Shown piece after piece: positions 62,507-64,000 of a stretch of DNA of 64,000 bases. The DNA comes from Asanoa iriomotensis (GTDB lineage Bacteria; Actinomycetota; Actinomycetes; Mycobacteriales; Micromonosporaceae). Each line of letters opens with the position of its first letter. Position 1 is the stretch's first letter. Under the pieces are notes generated by a model. It did not search any database. It saw nothing but the letters and a program-made list of their open reading frames with translations, and was not told the origin of the DNA. Made by a program: the position numbers and the translations under genes. The stretch spans positions 41,290-105,289 of the forward strand of contig NZ_BONC01000027.1 in assembly GCF_016862515.1 (NCBI RefSeq), given 5' to 3'.

Positions 62507-63171
62507 TGCGCGGGCTCCGACGGCCGCGCGCGGCGCGGCGGTTGGCGTCGCTGTCGAACGCACCGAAGCCGCGGCGGCGTCCCGACCTCGCCAAGCTCGG
62601 CGCGCTGGCGACGGCGGCCGCGACCGCGGTGCTCGTCGACGGCTGGTTGGGTCTCGCCCTGGCCGCACCGGCGGCGGTCGTCGCGCACCGGGTCATCGGG
62701 CGGCTCGAACCCCCGGAGGCGAAGGAGCGCCGGCGCCGCGAGGAGGCGGACGCACCGATCTGCGCCGACCTGGTCGCCGCGGCGCTGCGGGCGGGTGCGC
62801 CGGTCGACGTTGCCGTGCTCGGCGTCGCCGACGCGCTCGGCGGGCCGGTGCGCGAGCGCCTGACCACGGTGGGCCGTTCGCTGCGGCTGGGAGCCGAGCC
62901 TGACGAGGCGTGGGGCCACCTGGCCGGCATGCCGGGCGGCACCCGCATCGCCGCGGCGGCGGTCCGATCGTCGGCCAGCGGAGCGGCCCTCGCGGGTGCC
63001 CTGACCCGGCTCGCGGACGACCTCCGCGCCGACCGCGCGGCGGCGATGGAGGCGGCAGCGCGCCGCGCCGGCGTACTCATCGTGCTGCCACTCGGTTTCT
63101 GCTTCCTGCCCGCTTTCATCCTCGCCGGTCTCGTCCCGGTGATCGTCGCCCTCCTCGGCGACTTCCTCTGA
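62503..63171 (+). CDS. tadC: Tad pilus inner-membrane protein TadC-like (type II secretion F domain)
   Basis: A 222-residue GspF-type protein with helices at about 33-60 and 188-218. ICADLVAAALRAGAPVDVAV and SSASGAALAGALTRLADDLR are the F-domain repeats. It starts within ATGATG overlapping the tadB stop. Partner of TadB in the pilus platform. Confidence 0.9.
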   Translation: MMRGLRRPRAARRLASLSNAPKPRRRPDLAKLGALATAAATAVLVDGWLGLALAAPAAVVAHRVIGRLEPPEAKERRRREEADAPICADLVAAALRAGAPVDVAVLGVADALGGPVRERLTTVGRSLRLGAEPDEAWGHLAGMPGGTRIAAAAVRSSASGAALAGALTRLADDLRADRAAAMEAAARRAGVLIVLPLGFCFLPAFILAGLVPVIVALLGDFL

Positions 63172-63192
63172 CCGACAGAAAGGAGTCACCCC

Positions 63193-63360
63193 GTGCGCAA
63201 GCTCCTTGCCCGGATGCGCGATGACGACGGCATGACCACCGCGGAGTACGCGGTCGGCACGGTCGCGGCCGTCGCGTTCGCCGCCGGGCTGTTGAAGGTC
63301 GTCACCTCCGACAGAATCCTCGCCGCGCTTTCCGCGGTCATCAGCCGAGCGCTCGGCTGA
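63193..63360 (+). CDS. Flp-type small pilin (DUF4244 family)
   Basis: A 55-residue protein. After a charged tip (VRKLLARMRDDDG) comes G|MTTAEYAVGT, a class III prepilin cleavage site with Glu at +5 and a Tyr after it, followed by a hydrophobic helix. This is the major pilin candidate of the Tad system (Rv3656c-like). GTG 63193 has AGGAG about seven bases ahead. The stop overlaps the next gene as TGATG. Confidence 0.9.
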   Translation: MRKLLARMRDDDGMTTAEYAVGTVAAVAFAAGLLKVVTSDRILAALSAVISRALG

Positions 63361-63818
63361 TGGCACGGGCCCGTCTCATGCGACCCGCACCGCCGCGTCG
63401 ACTCCCAGGCGGCGAACCTCCGACGCCGCCGGGAGTCCTCCGGGGCCGGCGCGGCCGGTCGTGGCCGCGGTGGACGGGCCGTGGCCGCGACCGCGGCTCG
63501 ACAACGGCGGAGTTGGCAGCGGCCACACCGGCGGTGGCCCTGCTGCTCTTCGTCGGCGTCGCCGCGGTCGCGGCCACCCAAACCAAACTCCGGTGCGCGG
63601 ACGCCGCCCGCGACGCGGCCCTGGCCGCCGCCCGCGGCCAGGAAGGCGGCCTATCGGCGACCCACACGGCACCGGACGGCGCCACCATCACAATCCAAAT
63701 CGCCGGCGACACGGTCACTGCCACAGTCACGGCACCGGCCCGCGTCGTAGGCACCCGCCTACCACCGATCGAGGTCTCAGCAACGGCCGTAGCCGCCCGC
63801 GAACCGGACCTGCCATGA
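63360..63818 (+). CDS. TadE-like minor pilin or pseudopilin
   Basis: A 152-residue protein with a basic N-terminal 45 residues, then GSTTAELAAATPAVALLLFV, a TadE-type prepilin-like signal and membrane helix, and a 75-residue outer domain rich in Thr/Ala/Val. It corresponds to Rv3655c. ATG 63360 overlaps the pilin stop; the true start could be later in the basic region. Confidence 0.8.
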   Translation: MARARLMRPAPPRRLPGGEPPTPPGVLRGRRGRSWPRWTGRGRDRGSTTAELAAATPAVALLLFVGVAAVAATQTKLRCADAARDAALAAARGQEGGLSATHTAPDGATITIQIAGDTVTATVTAPARVVGTRLPPIEVSATAVAAREPDLP

Positions 63819-64000
63819 CGACGACGCCCGGTCCGCGGACTCGACCGACCCGTTGCCCACCTGGCCCCCGCAGCATCGTGCTCCTCGCGCGATGGCGTGG
63901 CGCCCGCGGAGCCGGCCCCGAGCGGCCTCACGCCGCCTGCTGGTCGCGATGGCGGAGGAACCGGCCGCGGACACGCTCGTCCACGGCGCTGCTCGCCGTG
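63815..64000 (+). CDS. TadE/G-like protein, N-terminal part (cut by window edge)
   Basis: Sixty-two codons are visible from ATG 63815, which overlaps the preceding stop (ATGA), and the frame stays open to the edge. The visible part is very Arg-rich; the last residues (SSTALLAV) look like the beginning of a membrane helix as in Rv3654c-type proteins. Position and overlap support a further Tad component; the product itself cannot be confirmed. Confidence 0.55.
   Translation, partial: MTTTPGPRTRPTRCPPGPRSIVLLARWRGARGAGPERPHAACWSRWRRNRPRTRSSTALLAV

Overview
The window is high-GC DNA from a filamentous-type actinomycete, most likely a member of the Micromonosporaceae or a close relative (inference). 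The reasons are GTG/TTG starts, chains of ATGA/GTGA overlaps, actinobacterial type VII secretion and Tad genes, futalosine-route menaquinone synthesis (mqnC) and a 14-gene complex I operon. No tRNA, rRNA, insertion sequence, prophage or CRISPR array was seen. The window is cut at both ends: the first gene lacks its C-terminus and the last lacks most of its length.

Layout. 1-2409 (minus): three tandem paralogous exported serine hydrolases of the beta-lactamase/PBP fold. 2738-6339 (plus): paaABCDE, the phenylacetyl-CoA epoxidase, without the rest of the pathway. 6327-9979 (minus): a SWIM zinc-finger protein and an SNF2 helicase, overlapping by one base. 10066-14846: mqnC, a candidate structured RNA, two LPVTG cell-wall proteins and menG. 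15019-32073: menJ followed by nuoA-N behind a near-consensus Rex operator. 32177-33205: a polyprenyl diphosphate synthase. 33486-37454: an IclR regulator, a SigL-type ECF sigma factor with its zinc anti-sigma factor behind a match to the SigL promoter, a RarD-type permease, a GNAT protein and a small membrane protein. 37484-47102: a partial type VII secretion locus (eccE, eccB, two WXG100 proteins, a roughly 1,495-residue SseB-domain protein with an array of D-L-W motifs, and a small partner). 47118-54613: an EphE-like hydrolase, a C45-type amidohydrolase, a Tat-exported vanadium haloperoxidase with a regulator and a 20-bp palindrome, a small lipoprotein-like protein and an M6 metalloprotease. 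54856-64000: acs, a degenerate Fic-like protein, a HAD phosphatase, a 6C small RNA, and the ssd/tad pilus cluster, in an order resembling the Rv3654c-Rv3667 neighbourhood of Mycobacterium tuberculosis.

How the parts fit. mqnC, menG, menJ and the polyprenyl synthase make and tailor menaquinone, the acceptor for the complex I encoded between them, and the Rex site would tie that block to NADH/NAD+. The Tad genes and the type VII genes are two surface or secretion systems, and each has a pair of DnaA boxes with the same 18-bp spacing beside it. Several genes look leaderless, with a TANNNT hexamer 6-7 bases before the start codon. The least explained element is the giant repeat protein in the type VII locus.
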